Of a DNA stretch of 64,000 nucleotides, positions 50,478 through 61,367 are shown piece by piece. Each line of letters begins with the position of its first letter. Position 1 is the stretch's first letter. The notes under the pieces are model-generated. The model ran no database searches. It had not been told where the DNA came from and worked only from the letters and a program-made list of their open reading frames with translations. The stretch is from assembly GCF_002142215.1 (NCBI RefSeq), contig NZ_NAST01000005.1:57985-121984 (forward strand), in the 5' to 3' direction. This stretch comes from Gilliamella sp. N-G2. Its GTDB lineage: Bacteria; Pseudomonadota; Gammaproteobacteria; Enterobacterales; Orbaceae. The position numbers were made by a program, and so were the translations under genes.

Positions 50478-50690
50478 ATGCCTAGTTTGCCCAAACTACT
50501 GATATTTGTTGCTGTTATCGTACTATTATTCGGAACAAAAAAATTGCGTTCATTGGGCTCTGATCTTGGGGCTTCAATTAAAGGTTTTAAAAAAGCCATG
50601 AATGACGATGATGACAAAAAAGAGACTGATGATTCACAAAAAGTTGAACATCTTGACTCATCAGCTAATAACCACGCCGATAAAGAGTAA
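50478..50690 (+). CDS. tatA: Sec-independent translocase subunit TatA
   Basis: Forms the size-variable pore of the twin-arginine export system. A short N-terminal transmembrane helix (about 3-20) ends in the FGTKKLRSLGSDLG hinge, then an amphipathic helix and an acidic, disordered tail. It has 70 residues. GGAG lies 9 bases before the ATG. First gene of tatABC. Confidence 0.92.
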   Translation: MPSLPKLLIFVAVIVLLFGTKKLRSLGSDLGASIKGFKKAMNDDDDKKETDDSQKVEHLDSSANNHADKE

Positions 50691-50693
50691 CCC

Positions 50694-51035
50694 GTGTTCG
50701 ATATTAGCTTTGGTCAGCTACTATTAGTATTAATTATTGGACTGGTTGTATTAGGACCGGAACGTTTACCTATTGCGATTAAAACTGTTGCCGGATGGAT
50801 TAAAGTACTCCGTCGCATGTCAGCCACTGTCCAGTTAGAATTGAATAAAGAACTCAAACTGCAGGAATTACAAGATAGCTTAAAAAAAGCCGAACAAAGT
50901 GGTTTGAATTCTCTTACCCCAGAATTGCAAGCATCAATTGATGAATTAAAACGGGTAACCGAATCACTGCAAAATGAGATTAATTCAGTCAGTCAAATTG
51001 ATACAACAATTCATTCAGATAAAGATAAATTATGA
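50694..51035 (+). CDS. tatB: Sec-independent translocase subunit TatB
   Basis: Part of the TatBC receptor for twin-arginine signal peptides. N-terminal helix [20 protein letters not shown], then the GPERLP hinge and a long amphipathic/coiled helix. The start is GTG, three bases after tatA. It has 113 residues, shorter than E. coli TatB (171) but with the core intact. Its end overlaps tatC by 4 bases. Confidence 0.92.
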   Translation: MFDISFGQLLLVLIIGLVVLGPERLPIAIKTVAGWIKVLRRMSATVQLELNKELKLQELQDSLKKAEQSGLNSLTPELQASIDELKRVTESLQNEINSVSQIDTTIHSDKDKL

Positions 51036-51787
51036 CAGACGACGCAACCCAACCACTTATTGGACATCTGGTCGAACTTAGAACAAGACTTTTACGCTGT
51101 ATCATTTGTATATTACTAGTATTAGCATGTTTGCTTTATTTCTCAAATGATATCTATCATATTGTTGCTAATCCGCTTATCAGTCAATTACCTAAAGGTA
51201 GCAGTATGATTGCCACCGATATTGCGGCACCTTTTTTTACACCAATTAAACTGACGGCCGTTGTTGCAATATTTATTTCTATTCCTTATCTTTTATATCA
51301 AGTTTGGGGATTTATTGCTCCGGCTCTATATCAACATGAAAAACGGCTGATTATGCCATTAATTATTTCTAGTACGGTACTTTTTTATATCGGTATTGCG
51401 TTTGCATATTTTGCTGTATTTCCTTTGGCATTTTATTTCTTTATCCATACAGCACCTGTTGATGTCGCGATAAATACTGATATTACAAAATATCTTGATT
51501 TTGTCATGACACTATTTATTGTATTTGGTTTTGCATTCGAAGTGCCTGTGGCGATTATTTTGCTTTGTTGGACTGGCGTTACTACTCCTAAAAATTTACG
51601 TAAAAAAAGACCTTATATTATTGTCGGTGTGTTTGCTGTAGCGATGTTTGTAACCCCACCGGATGTATTTTCTCAAATTTTATTAGCTGTACCTATCTGT
51701 TTATTATTTGAAATTGGGACATTTTTTGCCCGTTTCTATCAACCCAGAAAAAAAATCCAACCAGAAGATGAATCTGTTGGGAATTAA
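51032..51787 (+). CDS. tatC: Sec-independent translocase subunit TatC
   Basis: Six-span inner-membrane receptor that recognises the twin-arginine motif. The conserved N-terminal [12 protein letters not shown] and the [17 protein letters not shown] loop are present, followed by FxFEVP in the later spans. It has 251 residues. It overlaps tatB by 4 bases. No tatD gene follows; hldE is next. Confidence 0.95.
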   Translation: MTDDATQPLIGHLVELRTRLLRCIICILLVLACLLYFSNDIYHIVANPLISQLPKGSSMIATDIAAPFFTPIKLTAVVAIFISIPYLLYQVWGFIAPALYQHEKRLIMPLIISSTVLFYIGIAFAYFAVFPLAFYFFIHTAPVDVAINTDITKYLDFVMTLFIVFGFAFEVPVAIILLCWTGVTTPKNLRKKRPYIIVGVFAVAMFVTPPDVFSQILLAVPICLLFEIGTFFARFYQPRKKIQPEDESVGN

Positions 51788-51840
51788 TAATAAATTGATA
51801 AGTGATTTACTGAATAACAAGTAAAGGATATATAATCATA

Positions 51841-53268
51841 ATGAAAACTTCACTTCCTGAGTTTAATCAAGCAAAAGTTCTGGTAGTTGGCGATATTATG
51901 TTAGATCGCTATTGGTATGGTGGTACTAACCGTATATCACCAGAAGCACCAGTACCAATTGTTAAAGTTGATGCTCTAGAAGAACGCGCTGGTGGTGCAG
52001 CCAATGTCGCTATGAATATAACCTCTTTAGGGGGGAGCGCAAGATTAATTGGTTTTACCGGTATTGATGAACCAGCCAAAGTGCTTGATGAACAACTGAC
52101 TAAACGTAATGTCCATTGTGATTTTGTATCAGTCTCAACTCATCCAACAATTACCAAATTAAGAGTTTTATCTAGAAATCAACAACTCATTAGAATTGAT
52201 TTTGAAGAAGGTTTTAATAATGTTGATCATACACCTATTTTAGAACGTATTGAAAGTGCACTTTCAACCTCTAAAGTATTAGTACTATCTGACTATGCCA
52301 AAGGTGCTTTAACCGCTGTACAAGCAATGGTTAAACAAGCTCAAAAAGCAAATGTCCCAATATTGGTTGATCCGAAAGGTACTGATTTTGAGCGTTACCG
52401 AGGGGTAACATTATTAACGCCAAATATGTCTGAATTTGAAGCAGTTGTTGGTGTTTGTAAAACAGAGCAAGAAATTATCGAAAAGGGCTATCAACTGATT
52501 AAACAATACGATTTCAAAGCACTGCTTGTCACTCGTAGTGAAAAAGGGATGACGTTAATACAGTTAGATAAACCTGTTTATCATCTACCTACGCAAGCCA
52601 AAGAGGTATTTGATGTTACTGGTGCTGGTGATACAGTAATAGCGACTTTAGCGGCTTCATTAGCCGCAGGACAATCTCTTGAAGAAAGCTGTTTTTTAGC
52701 TAATGCAGCGGCAGGTGTTGTGGTTGGTAAGTTAGGGACATCTACGGTATCTCAAGTTGAATTAAGTAACGCTATCCGTGCTCGTGCTGATGATGGTTTT
52801 GGAGTGATGACAGAAGACACACTAAAAGAAGAAATTCGCAAAGCGCGTCTTCGTGGTGAAAAAATTGTCATGACTAATGGTTGTTTTGATATTTTACATG
52901 CCGGGCATGTCTCTTATCTTGCCAATGCTCGTAAACTTGGCGATCGTTTGATTGTGGCGGTAAATAGCGATGCTTCGGTAAAACAGCTTAAAGGACCATC
53001 ACGCCCAATCAATCCATTAATGCAAAGAATGATTGTTTTAGGTGCGCTTGATTCTGTTGATTGGGTTGTTCCTTTTGAGGAAGAAACACCGCAACGATTA
53101 ATTGCTAGCATATTACCAGATGTACTAGTTAAAGGTGGCGATTATAAACCAGAAGATATCGCTGGTGGCAAAGAGGTTATTGAAGCTGGTGGTGAGGTTA
53201 AAGTACTGAATTTTGAAGATGGTTGTTCAACCACGAATATCATTGATAGGATTAAACAACAAGAATAA
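51841..53268 (+). CDS. hldE: Bifunctional heptose-7-phosphate kinase/heptose-1-phosphate adenylyltransferase
   Basis: Catalyses two steps of ADP-heptose synthesis. The N-terminal ribokinase-type domain (about 1-320) has GGAANVAMN and the GAGD motif at 261-264. The C-terminal nucleotidyltransferase domain (about 340-475) has [12 protein letters not shown], with HAGH at 353-356. It has 475 residues, as in E. coli (477). With gmhA it supplies heptose for LPS inner core. Confidence 0.95.
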   Translation: MKTSLPEFNQAKVLVVGDIMLDRYWYGGTNRISPEAPVPIVKVDALEERAGGAANVAMNITSLGGSARLIGFTGIDEPAKVLDEQLTKRNVHCDFVSVSTHPTITKLRVLSRNQQLIRIDFEEGFNNVDHTPILERIESALSTSKVLVLSDYAKGALTAVQAMVKQAQKANVPILVDPKGTDFERYRGVTLLTPNMSEFEAVVGVCKTEQEIIEKGYQLIKQYDFKALLVTRSEKGMTLIQLDKPVYHLPTQAKEVFDVTGAGDTVIATLAASLAAGQSLEESCFLANAAAGVVVGKLGTSTVSQVELSNAIRARADDGFGVMTEDTLKEEIRKARLRGEKIVMTNGCFDILHAGHVSYLANARKLGDRLIVAVNSDASVKQLKGPSRPINPLMQRMIVLGALDSVDWVVPFEEETPQRLIASILPDVLVKGGDYKPEDIAGGKEVIEAGGEVKVLNFEDGCSTTNIIDRIKQQE

Positions 53269-53279
53269 TGTATTTCGGT

Positions 53280-53307
53280 AATTGGCTATTTAATTGGGTA
53301 GCCAATT
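53280..53307. terminator. Hairpin downstream of hldE
   Basis: AATTGGCTA (53280-53288) pairs with TAGCCAATT (53299-53307). A second stem, ACTCAAATAA (53376-53385) with TTATTTGAGT (53390-53399), lies closer to the lipoprotein gene. Confidence 0.5.
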
Positions 53308-53441
53308 ACTCAAATATACAATAATTGGTGTTCAAATTTTTCATTATTTGATATTTGATATTTAATATTTAATTCACTCAAATAAATAGTTATTTGAGTT
53401 TTGAAAAAGAAAATTTTAAATAATTAATAAGGAATAGGATA

Positions 53442-53921
53442 ATGAAAACAAAAGTGACTTTATTGTTAATGGGCTTTATGATTGTCGCTTGTCACCGAGT
53501 ACCACAACACAAATATCGTTATGAAGCAAATATCAATGATCCTCAACTTGTTTTCACTACAGAAACTGATTATCCAACCTATTTTTCGTTAAATATTTAT
53601 GATGGTAAAAGTAACACATGTTCTAATTATCAGAGTCTTGGCTATGTTTTTCGCCATAAAATTGTACCATTTAATATTTATCCTAAATATGTTCCTTCGG
53701 TAGAAGTGAAAACTCCTAGTAATCAAATCGTTACTGTTATTGGCAAATCAAGAGATGATAAATTCGTCTGTACAACAAAATATCAGCAGTTCACTCCAGA
53801 ATTGGGGAAAATATATAGTATTCTTTACAAATTTGAAAATAATAAATGTTATCTTGAGATTAGCGAAAAATTGAATTCTAAACCGGTTAATTCTCAGGCT
53901 TTAAATAGATGTTTAGAGTAA
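53442..53921 (+). CDS. Small lipoprotein of unknown function
   Basis: I do not recognise this family. A signal peptide ends in the lipobox MIVAC with lipidated Cys17, so the 143-residue mature part is tethered to a membrane. It is rich in Tyr, Lys and beta-forming residues. Four cysteines follow the lipidated one at spread positions (in NTCSNY, FVCTTK, NKCYLE and NRCLE), enough for two disulfides in the periplasm. It stands alone between hldE and gor with AAGGA upstream of the ATG. Confidence 0.6.
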   Translation: MKTKVTLLLMGFMIVACHRVPQHKYRYEANINDPQLVFTTETDYPTYFSLNIYDGKSNTCSNYQSLGYVFRHKIVPFNIYPKYVPSVEVKTPSNQIVTVIGKSRDDKFVCTTKYQQFTPELGKIYSILYKFENNKCYLEISEKLNSKPVNSQALNRCLE

Positions 53922-54082
53922 GTCAGAAACTATTAAAAAAATCATTAATACGATTATATTAATGAATAAGGCCAATCAATAGTTAATAACTATCATTAAA
54001 TTTCATATTTAATACTTTTTTTATTGTCCGCTTTGTGCAAAGCTATTAACCATTATTTGCTAATTTATTTAAAGGATTTTTT

Positions 54083-55435
54083 ATGACTAAACACTATGAC
54101 TATATTGCTATCGGTGGTGGTAGTGGTGGTATCGCCTCTATTAATCGTGCTGCATCATATGGTAAAAAATGTGCAATTATTGAAGCTAAGTTACTTGGTG
54201 GAACTTGCGTAAATGTTGGTTGTGTGCCGAAAAAAATCATGTGGTATGGTGCACAAATTGCTGAAGCAATTAACCATTATGGCCCTGATTATGGTTTTGA
54301 TACCACTATTAATCATTTTGATTGGGATAAACTCATTGCAAGCCGAACAGCTTATATTGATCGTGTCCATCAATCTTATGATCGTGTATTAAATAATAAT
54401 AATGTCGATGTGATCCATGGCTATGGCAAATTTGTTGATGCAAAAACGATTGAAGTTAATGGCGAACACTATAGTGCCGATCACATACTCATTGCTGTAG
54501 GTGGAAAGCCAACAATTCCAAATATACCAGGAGCGCAATATGGTATCACTTCTGATGGATTTTTTGAGTTAAAAGCACTCCCTAAACGAGTAGCTGTAGT
54601 TGGAGCTGGTTATATAGCTTGTGAAATTGCCAGCGTGTTACATTCACTTGGCGCAGAAACACATCAATTTGTTCGCCAAGGTACACCTTTACGTGCTTTC
54701 GATCCACTTATTGTGGAAACATTAATGGAAGTGATAACTAATGAAGGTCAGCATTTGCACACATTTGCAATTCCTTCTTCTGTTATTAAAAATGATGATG
54801 AATCATTAACGTTAACATTAGAAAATGGTGAGAGTTATACGGTTGATTGCTTAATATGGGCAATAGGTCGTGAACCAGCAACAAAAGAAATGAATTTATC
54901 TGCTGCCGGCATTAAAGTTGATAACAATGGATTTATTATTGTGGATGAGTTTCAAAATACTAATGTCTCTGGTATTTATTCGGTAGGGGATGATACAGGC
55001 GCTGCAGCATTAACCCCTGTTGCGGTGGCTGCCGGTCGCCGTTTATCGGAACGACTATTTAACAATAAACCAAATGAACATTTAGATTATTCTAATATTC
55101 CAACGGTAGTGTTTACTCACCCACCGATTGGTACAGTTGGTTTAAGTGAACCGCAAGCTATATTGCAATATGGTCCAGAAAACGTCAAAGTTTATAAATC
55201 TACTTTTACTGCCATGTATACCGCAGTCACTTCGCATCGACAACCTTGCCGAATGAAATTAGTCTGTGTTGGTGAACAAGGAAAAATAGTTGGTATTCAT
55301 GGTATTGGTTATGGTATGGACGAAATCTTACAAGGCTTTGCTGTAGCATTGAAAATGGGAGCAACCAAAAAAGACTTTGATAATACCGTTGCAATTCATC
55401 CAACAGCAGCGGAAGAATTTGTCACAATGCGCTAA
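54083..55435 (+). CDS. gor: Glutathione reductase
   Basis: FAD enzyme that reduces glutathione disulfide with NADPH. The FAD loop GGGSGG is at 11-16, the redox pair C42/C47 is in [13 protein letters not shown], the NADPH-binding [10 protein letters not shown] is in the middle, and the catalytic histidine H439 is in the C-terminal HPTAAEEF. It has 450 residues, as in E. coli. It ends at a strong bidirectional terminator. Confidence 0.95.
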   Translation: MTKHYDYIAIGGGSGGIASINRAASYGKKCAIIEAKLLGGTCVNVGCVPKKIMWYGAQIAEAINHYGPDYGFDTTINHFDWDKLIASRTAYIDRVHQSYDRVLNNNNVDVIHGYGKFVDAKTIEVNGEHYSADHILIAVGGKPTIPNIPGAQYGITSDGFFELKALPKRVAVVGAGYIACEIASVLHSLGAETHQFVRQGTPLRAFDPLIVETLMEVITNEGQHLHTFAIPSSVIKNDDESLTLTLENGESYTVDCLIWAIGREPATKEMNLSAAGIKVDNNGFIIVDEFQNTNVSGIYSVGDDTGAAALTPVAVAAGRRLSERLFNNKPNEHLDYSNIPTVVFTHPPIGTVGLSEPQAILQYGPENVKVYKSTFTAMYTAVTSHRQPCRMKLVCVGEQGKIVGIHGIGYGMDEILQGFAVALKMGATKKDFDNTVAIHPTAAEEFVTMR

Positions 55436-55463
55436 TATTTATCATTCATCTTACTTTTTAACG

Positions 55464-55492
55464 AAAACAGGGCTATGGCCCTGTTTTTTTTT
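55464..55492. terminator. Strong terminator between gor and convergent MFS gene
   Basis: AAAACAGGGC, loop TATG, GCCCTGTTTT with a long T-run. It can act in both directions because A- and T-runs flank the stem. Confidence 0.9.
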
Positions 55493-55503
55493 ATTAATAG
55501 TCT

Positions 55504-56853
55504 TTAATGATCCGAATTATTTTGCCAGCCATTTTGGGCTAATGAAGTAAAGCCAACTACAACAGCCAGTAAAGCAACAGCTGAAATATAAATACCTGCG
55601 CCAAGATAACTAAATTCACCTAATAAGTGATCTGGACTTAACAAATAAATAGTTAACGTTGGGGTAATTGCACTAAATAGTGCGTAGGCTAAATTATAAG
55701 AGAATGATAATCCAGAATAACGAATTGCCGGTGGAAACGTTCTAGTGCCGATAATTGGAGTCATGGCGATCGATCCAATAAATAGGCCAAATAGTGCCCA
55801 AATCGAATAAAGTTTTGTTAATGACATATCTGGCGCTAATGAACTGTAAAAATAGATACTTACTACAGCTAATCCGCCCCAAGTCAGGATTACTGTTTTA
55901 GCTGTACCTAATTTATCATCTAACCAACCAGCAATAACACAACCAATAGATAAGGTTAAAGCAGCAATACAACCACCGATACGCCAATCAAGATTTGCAA
56001 AATGGTACATACCACCAACAATGCGTCCAGGAGTAATTAAAATACCGACCATAATAGCGGTGGATAAAGACCAAGTTAATAATGCGACAATCAAACATGC
56101 CGTTTTATGTTTTTTTAATACGGTAACCACAGGTATACTTTTTTCTAAAGCTTTACGTGCAGCTAACTCTTTAAAAATTGGCGTTTCAGATAAAAATTTG
56201 CGTAAATATACTGAAATAACCCCAAAAATACCGCCAATAATAAAAGGAATACGCCATGCATAATCCAAAATATTTTGGTTAGTAAAATAGAGATCAATAA
56301 TAATTGTGACGAAAAAGCCAAGTAAGATACCACCAGTAATGCCTGAGGTTAAAGTACCGACACCTAAACCATAACGTTGTTTTGGGGTATGTTCTGCGAT
56401 AAATACCCATGCGCCAGGCATTTCACCACCGATAGCCGCACCTTGTAGCATCCGCATCAATAACAATAATAATGGTGCTACAATACCAATTGTTTCATAA
56501 GTAGGCAAAATACCAATGATAAAAGTAGGTAAAGCCATCATCGCCACACTTAAGGTAAACATTCTTTTACGACCAACTTTATCACCAAAGTGCGCCATAA
56601 TAATGCCACCAACAGGGCGAACCAAGTAGCCGGCTGCAAAAATTCCCCACGCAAATAAATCTAACGTTAACGGCGATAATGTATGGGGTAAAAATAACGG
56701 TTTGACAATGGTATCAATATAGAGTGCATAGATAACAAAATCATAAAATTCTAATGTTCCTCCTAAAGAGGATAATATCAATGTTTTTAAATCTTTGCTG
56801 TTCAATGGACGTGCCAGTGGTTGCCATTCAGCATTAATCTCGGACTGACTCAT
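55504..56853 (-). CDS. MFS metabolite:H+ symporter (MHS family)
   Basis: Inner-membrane carrier of 449 residues with twelve segments. The MHS pattern is clear: LGGTLEFYDFVIY near residues 33-45, AHFGDKVGRKRMF (motif A) and LLRxxQGxxxGGE-type sequence (LLMRMLQGAAIGGE). Relatives carry shikimate, alpha-ketoglutarate, citrate or proline/betaine. The substrate cannot be fixed here. It is convergent with gor and divergent from tag. Confidence 0.85.
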   Translation of the reverse strand: MSQSEINAEWQPLARPLNSKDLKTLILSSLGGTLEFYDFVIYALYIDTIVKPLFLPHTLSPLTLDLFAWGIFAAGYLVRPVGGIIMAHFGDKVGRKRMFTLSVAMMALPTFIIGILPTYETIGIVAPLLLLLMRMLQGAAIGGEMPGAWVFIAEHTPKQRYGLGVGTLTSGITGGILLGFFVTIIIDLYFTNQNILDYAWRIPFIIGGIFGVISVYLRKFLSETPIFKELAARKALEKSIPVVTVLKKHKTACLIVALLTWSLSTAIMVGILITPGRIVGGMYHFANLDWRIGGCIAALTLSIGCVIAGWLDDKLGTAKTVILTWGGLAVVSIYFYSSLAPDMSLTKLYSIWALFGLFIGSIAMTPIIGTRTFPPAIRYSGLSFSYNLAYALFSAITPTLTIYLLSPDHLLGEFSYLGAGIYISAVALLAVVVGFTSLAQNGWQNNSDH

Positions 56854-57099
56854 GAAAAAACCTTATTGTTATAGTTAAACTAATATAGTCAATTAAGAAA
56901 ATAATTATATATTGACTAAATCTTAATAGTGAATGGTCATTCTGCCATAAAAAATAGATTTTTTTTTAATCATAAAAAAATTTAATCAACAGTAATTATC
57001 TGCAGGTTAGATTTATAATCTAAATTTATGGATGATTTAAATAAACACTCAATTTATTTATCAAGTATAATAATCTCAAAATATTAAGTTAGAATAACT

Positions 57100-57663
57100 A
57101 TGAAAAATAACCAACCAAAACGTTGTAGTTGGGTTAGCAATGACCCGTTATATATTGATTACCACGATAATGAATGGGGGCATCCACAATATGATAGTTT
57201 AAAACTATTTGAAAAAATCTGTCTTGAAGGTCAACAAGCAGGGTTATCGTGGATTACTGTTCTAAAAAAACGAGATGAATATCGTCGATGCTTTTTCAAT
57301 TTTGAACCACAAAAAATTATCCAATTAACGGCGACTGATATAGAATCATTACTTGAAAATGAAGGCTTAATTCGTAATCGTCTAAAACTTAACAGCATTG
57401 TAAAAAATGCTCATGCTTACTTAGCAATGCAGAACAATAATGAGGATTTTTCTCAATTTATTTGGTCCTTTGTTAATGGTAAACCTATAATTAACCACTT
57501 TAATGACATAAGTGAAGTTCCAGTTAGCACCGAAATATCAGATAGAATGTCAAAAGCATTAAAAAAGAGAGGATTTTCTTTTGTTGGATCAACGATCTGT
57601 TATGCATTTATGCAATCGATGGGATTAGTTGATGACCATTTTGAAACTTGTTTTAAAAAATGA
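57100..57663 (+). CDS. tag: DNA-3-methyladenine glycosylase I
   Basis: Excises 3-methyladenine from alkylated DNA. The zinc-binding set of Tag is present: C9, H22, H180 and C184. The GLSWITVLKKRDEYRRCF segment and the helix-hairpin-helix-like core follow. It has 187 residues as in E. coli. The DUF218 gene begins 10 bases after its stop, so they are probably co-transcribed. Confidence 0.94.
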   Translation: MKNNQPKRCSWVSNDPLYIDYHDNEWGHPQYDSLKLFEKICLEGQQAGLSWITVLKKRDEYRRCFFNFEPQKIIQLTATDIESLLENEGLIRNRLKLNSIVKNAHAYLAMQNNNEDFSQFIWSFVNGKPIINHFNDISEVPVSTEISDRMSKALKKRGFSFVGSTICYAFMQSMGLVDDHFETCFKK

Positions 57664-57673
57664 GAGGCATTAG

Positions 57674-58282
57674 ATGATAATCATTAAATTAATTAGATGG
57701 TTACTGATATTAATACTATTTTATTTTATTATTTGTAATATTATTATTTTTATTTTTGCTCATCAAAAACCAGCAGCGAATGCTGATACTCTAGTGGTAT
57801 TAGGTTCACAAGTCGTGGGCACTCCAGCACAAGCTCCTTTAACGTTACAAATTCGCTTGAATACTGCGATCAATTATTTACAAGCTAATCCCAATACAAA
57901 AGTGATTGTATGTGGGGGGCAGGGTAGTGATGAATCGGCGACTGAAGCTAGCGTGATGGCTGATTATTTAATCCAAAAAGGTATTGAACCTTCAAGGGTC
58001 TATTTAGAAGATAGATCAAGGCGAACAGCACAACAATTTGTGTATGCTAATCAAGTTTTGCCATTAGGAAAGACCGTTGTGGTAACTAATGATTTCCATA
58101 TTTTACGTTCAATCATGTTAGCTAAACGATCCAATATTGGTGATATTTCAGGTTTGTCAGCACCATTAAGTTATAGTAATTTTGATAAATATATTGCCAT
58201 GATAAGAGAACCATTAGCTTTACTTAACTCATGGCTATTTGATCATCCCTTAGATTATGTTGAAACTAAACTTGATAATTAA
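57674..58282 (+). CDS. DUF218 (YdcF/ElyC/SanA-like) membrane-anchored protein
   Basis: A 202-residue protein with one N-terminal transmembrane anchor (about 6-28) and a periplasmic or cytoplasmic DUF218 domain: DTLVVLGSQV, VIVCGGQGSDE, the EASVMADYLIQKG and EDRSRRTAQ motifs, and VVTNDFHILRS. Relatives affect envelope integrity and cell-wall precursor lipids, but the chemistry is not settled. SanA and ElyC are both possible. It follows tag by 10 bases. Confidence 0.82.
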   Translation: MIIIKLIRWLLILILFYFIICNIIIFIFAHQKPAANADTLVVLGSQVVGTPAQAPLTLQIRLNTAINYLQANPNTKVIVCGGQGSDESATEASVMADYLIQKGIEPSRVYLEDRSRRTAQQFVYANQVLPLGKTVVVTNDFHILRSIMLAKRSNIGDISGLSAPLSYSNFDKYIAMIREPLALLNSWLFDHPLDYVETKLDN

Positions 58283-58376
58283 TTAGTCTTATTGCTTCAG
58301 ACTATTTCACTTTACAGATTTTTAATGGTTGTCGTGGTATGATTAACCATTGCTATTTAAATTAAAATTGATAAAT

Positions 58377-59738
58377 ATGAATACAGATACAATTGTTGCG
58401 CAAGCAACGCCACCCGGTCGTGGCGGTGTTGGAATATTGCGTGTTTCGGGCCCTAAAGCACAAGATGTTGCTAAAGCCGTTTTAGGTATTTTACCTAAGC
58501 CTCGCTATGCCCATTATTTACCTTTCTTAGCATCGGATGGGACAACCTTAGATGAAGGTATTGCTTTATTCTTTCCCAATCCACATTCATTTACTGGTGA
58601 AGATGTGCTTGAACTACAAGGGCATGGTGGTCCAGTTATTTTAGATCTATTATTAAAACGTATTTTAGATATTTCTGATGTGCGGATTGCAAGACCGGGC
58701 GAATTTTCAGAGCGAGCTTTTTTAAATGATAAATTGGATCTAGCCCAAGCCGAAGCGATTGCAGACTTAATTGACGCTAGCTCGGAGCAAGCAGCAAAAT
58801 CAGCCTTATCTTCTTTACAAGGGGTATTTTCTAAAAAAATTAATACACTGGTTGAAGCATTAATTCATCTACGTATTTTTACTGAAGCGGCTATTGATTT
58901 TCCGGAGGAAGAGATAGACTTTTTATCTGATGGAAAAATAGAGGCAGAACTTGAGCAAGTTATACAACGATTAAACGAAGTCCGTCAAGAAGCTAAACAA
59001 GGTTCATTATTGCGTGAAGGCATGAAAGTCGTCATAGCGGGTAGACCTAACGCCGGTAAATCAAGTTTACTTAATGCATTAGCTGGACGAGATGCAGCTA
59101 TCGTAACGGATATAGCTGGAACAACACGCGATGTTTTACGTGAACATATCCATATTGATGGAATGCCTTTACATATAATCGATACAGCCGGCTTACGTGA
59201 AGCTAGCGATGAAGTTGAACGTATTGGTATTGAGCGAGCATGGCAAGAAATTGATCAAGCCGATCGAGTGTTATTTATGGTCGACAGTACAACAACTAAT
59301 GAGACAAATCCTGAAAAACTCTGGCCAGAATTTATTGAACGTTTACCGAAAAACATGCCAGTTACAGTTATTCGCAACAAAGCTGATTTAACTGGTGAAC
59401 CATTAGGTTATAGTGAACAAAATGGCTATTGTCTTATTCAATTATCAGCAAGAACCGGTGAAGGTATTACATTATTACGTGATCATCTCAAACAAGTTAT
59501 GGGCTTTACTAGTAGCACCGAAGGTGGTTTTTTGGCTCGTCGTCGACATCTACAAGCACTTGAGAAAGCAGCAGAGCATTTAAATAATGGTCAATATCAA
59601 CTTACCACCTTCCATGCTGGCGAACTATTGGCGGAAGAACTAAGATTAGCTCAAGAAGCGCTAAGTGAAATTACTGGTGAATTTACTTCTGATGATTTAT
59701 TAGGACGAATATTCAGTTCATTCTGTATTGGCAAATAA
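58377..59738 (+). CDS. mnmE: tRNA modification GTPase MnmE
   Basis: With MnmG, adds the carboxymethylaminomethyl group to U34 of certain tRNAs. The N-terminal THF-binding domain begins [14 protein letters not shown]; the G domain holds GRPNAGKSS at 222-230, DTAGL and NKADL; the C-terminus is CIGK with C450. The ATG at 58377 is used instead of an upstream in-frame ATG because the family N-terminus starts there; 453 residues. Confidence 0.95.
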   Translation: MNTDTIVAQATPPGRGGVGILRVSGPKAQDVAKAVLGILPKPRYAHYLPFLASDGTTLDEGIALFFPNPHSFTGEDVLELQGHGGPVILDLLLKRILDISDVRIARPGEFSERAFLNDKLDLAQAEAIADLIDASSEQAAKSALSSLQGVFSKKINTLVEALIHLRIFTEAAIDFPEEEIDFLSDGKIEAELEQVIQRLNEVRQEAKQGSLLREGMKVVIAGRPNAGKSSLLNALAGRDAAIVTDIAGTTRDVLREHIHIDGMPLHIIDTAGLREASDEVERIGIERAWQEIDQADRVLFMVDSTTTNETNPEKLWPEFIERLPKNMPVTVIRNKADLTGEPLGYSEQNGYCLIQLSARTGEGITLLRDHLKQVMGFTSSTEGGFLARRRHLQALEKAAEHLNNGQYQLTTFHAGELLAEELRLAQEALSEITGEFTSDDLLGRIFSSFCIGK

Positions 59739-59926
59739 GTTTTATCTATAGATAACTAAATATTTTAAACAGATCTTTCTATTTCAAAACCCATATAATT
59801 TTTAAGTTATATGGGTTTATTTTTCAGAGTTGTAAAAATTGTTTTTTTAAAGGTGTTAATTAAAAAATAGGGATAGATGCGAAAAGATTTATCCCTAATT
59901 TAAAATGATAAAAAAGTTATGCTGAC

Positions 59927-61351
59927 TTATTTATTTTTGCCGGCATTATTGGGTACTAAAATTAAAATTGAAATAAAACATAACAGACAAAAGCCAACAT
60001 TAATCCACAGTCCAATTGCTGCTGCTGTCGCTATACTTTGCCCATTAGCAATAATTGCAGCATAAGTTGATGCCGAAATCGCCACACCGAATGCACCACC
60101 TAATGAACTTGCCATTTTATATATTCCTGATGCAACACCAACTTTATCTTCCGGAGCACTAGCTATTGCGGTATCAATTGATGGTGTGGCATAAAAGCCT
60201 AAGCCAAGACCCAATAAAATATAGCCGGCAAACACCGAAATAATATAAAACATATCAGGTAACAAAGTCAGCGTCATCAAGGCAATACCCGAACCTGTAA
60301 TTAAAGGCCCGAGTAGCATTGGTTTTTTCGCTCCGACTTTTTGTAAGATCTTTTCACCTACTCGAATCATACATAAAACCGAAACTAAATAACCAATGGT
60401 CAATAATCCATTTTCGAAAGGGGTAAAGCCTCGTCCTTGTTGGGTATAAGTACTGGCAACAATTAATGTACCGGCAACAGAATTGAGCAGAAAGTTAGAT
60501 AAGGTAGCACCACGATAAGGGACGTTTTTAAACAGTGAAAAATCTATAAATGCGCCATTCGCTTTGCGATTTTCAATAACAAAAAATAAAATCAGAAAAA
60601 CCAAACAGATCATAGCGAGTGATAATGTCGTTACACTAGTCCAACCAAAAGTAGATCCTTTGGTGATGACAAGGTTTAACGTAACTAAAGTGATAACAAA
60701 AACGAATAGTCCAACATAATCAAATTTAGGCAAACTTGATGGATCGTCAATCTTAGTTTCTGGTGTCCCTTTCAATAACAGCATACCTAACACAGCACAG
60801 ATGATTGAGATAATAAAAATCCATTGCCAACCTAAATAAGTGGCTATTGCCCCGCCGGCAAGTACACAAGTTCCTGAACCACCCCAAGAGCCAATTGACC
60901 AAAAACTCAATGCTCGTTGACGATCTTTACCTTGATAATAGGTTTTCACTAATGACAACGTCGATGGCATAATACAAGCAGCAGACAAACCTTGAATAAT
61001 CCGACCAATGGTAAAAAGTACTTCACCTTGTGCTAAGATCAAACAAAGACAACCAATAATACTTAAAATAAAACCTAAATAGGTAAAACGAACACGGCCA
61101 AAGCGATCAGCTAATCCGCCAGCAACGACAATAAAACAACCTGAAAATAGAGCGGTTAAACTGACAGCTAGATTGAACGATGCAGGTGTAATACCGATAC
61201 TATGTTGTACAGCCGGCCCGACATTGACAATAGACTGAGCAAAAAGCCAAAAAGTAATCACCCCTAATACAATGCCGAATGTTAACCGGTTATGACTTTT
61301 AAACTGCTCTATGGCTGAATTTTGAGCATTTAACATATTTAAATTTGACAT
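59927..61351 (-). CDS. MFS transporter, DHA2 (14-span) type
   Basis: Inner-membrane carrier of 474 residues with about fourteen hydrophobic segments. Motif A is GGLADRFGRVRFT and motif C-like GGSGTCVLAGGAIAT is near segment 5. The DHA2 group includes drug exporters such as SmvA. Here it starts 16 bases after an M20 amidohydrolase in the same operon, so it may instead move the hydrolase's substrate or product; the direction is unknown. Confidence 0.85.
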   Translation of the reverse strand: MSNLNMLNAQNSAIEQFKSHNRLTFGIVLGVITFWLFAQSIVNVGPAVQHSIGITPASFNLAVSLTALFSGCFIVVAGGLADRFGRVRFTYLGFILSIIGCLCLILAQGEVLFTIGRIIQGLSAACIMPSTLSLVKTYYQGKDRQRALSFWSIGSWGGSGTCVLAGGAIATYLGWQWIFIISIICAVLGMLLLKGTPETKIDDPSSLPKFDYVGLFVFVITLVTLNLVITKGSTFGWTSVTTLSLAMICLVFLILFFVIENRKANGAFIDFSLFKNVPYRGATLSNFLLNSVAGTLIVASTYTQQGRGFTPFENGLLTIGYLVSVLCMIRVGEKILQKVGAKKPMLLGPLITGSGIALMTLTLLPDMFYIISVFAGYILLGLGLGFYATPSIDTAIASAPEDKVGVASGIYKMASSLGGAFGVAISASTYAAIIANGQSIATAAAIGLWINVGFCLLCFISILILVPNNAGKNK

Positions 61352-61367
61352 AGCTGCACATTAATCC

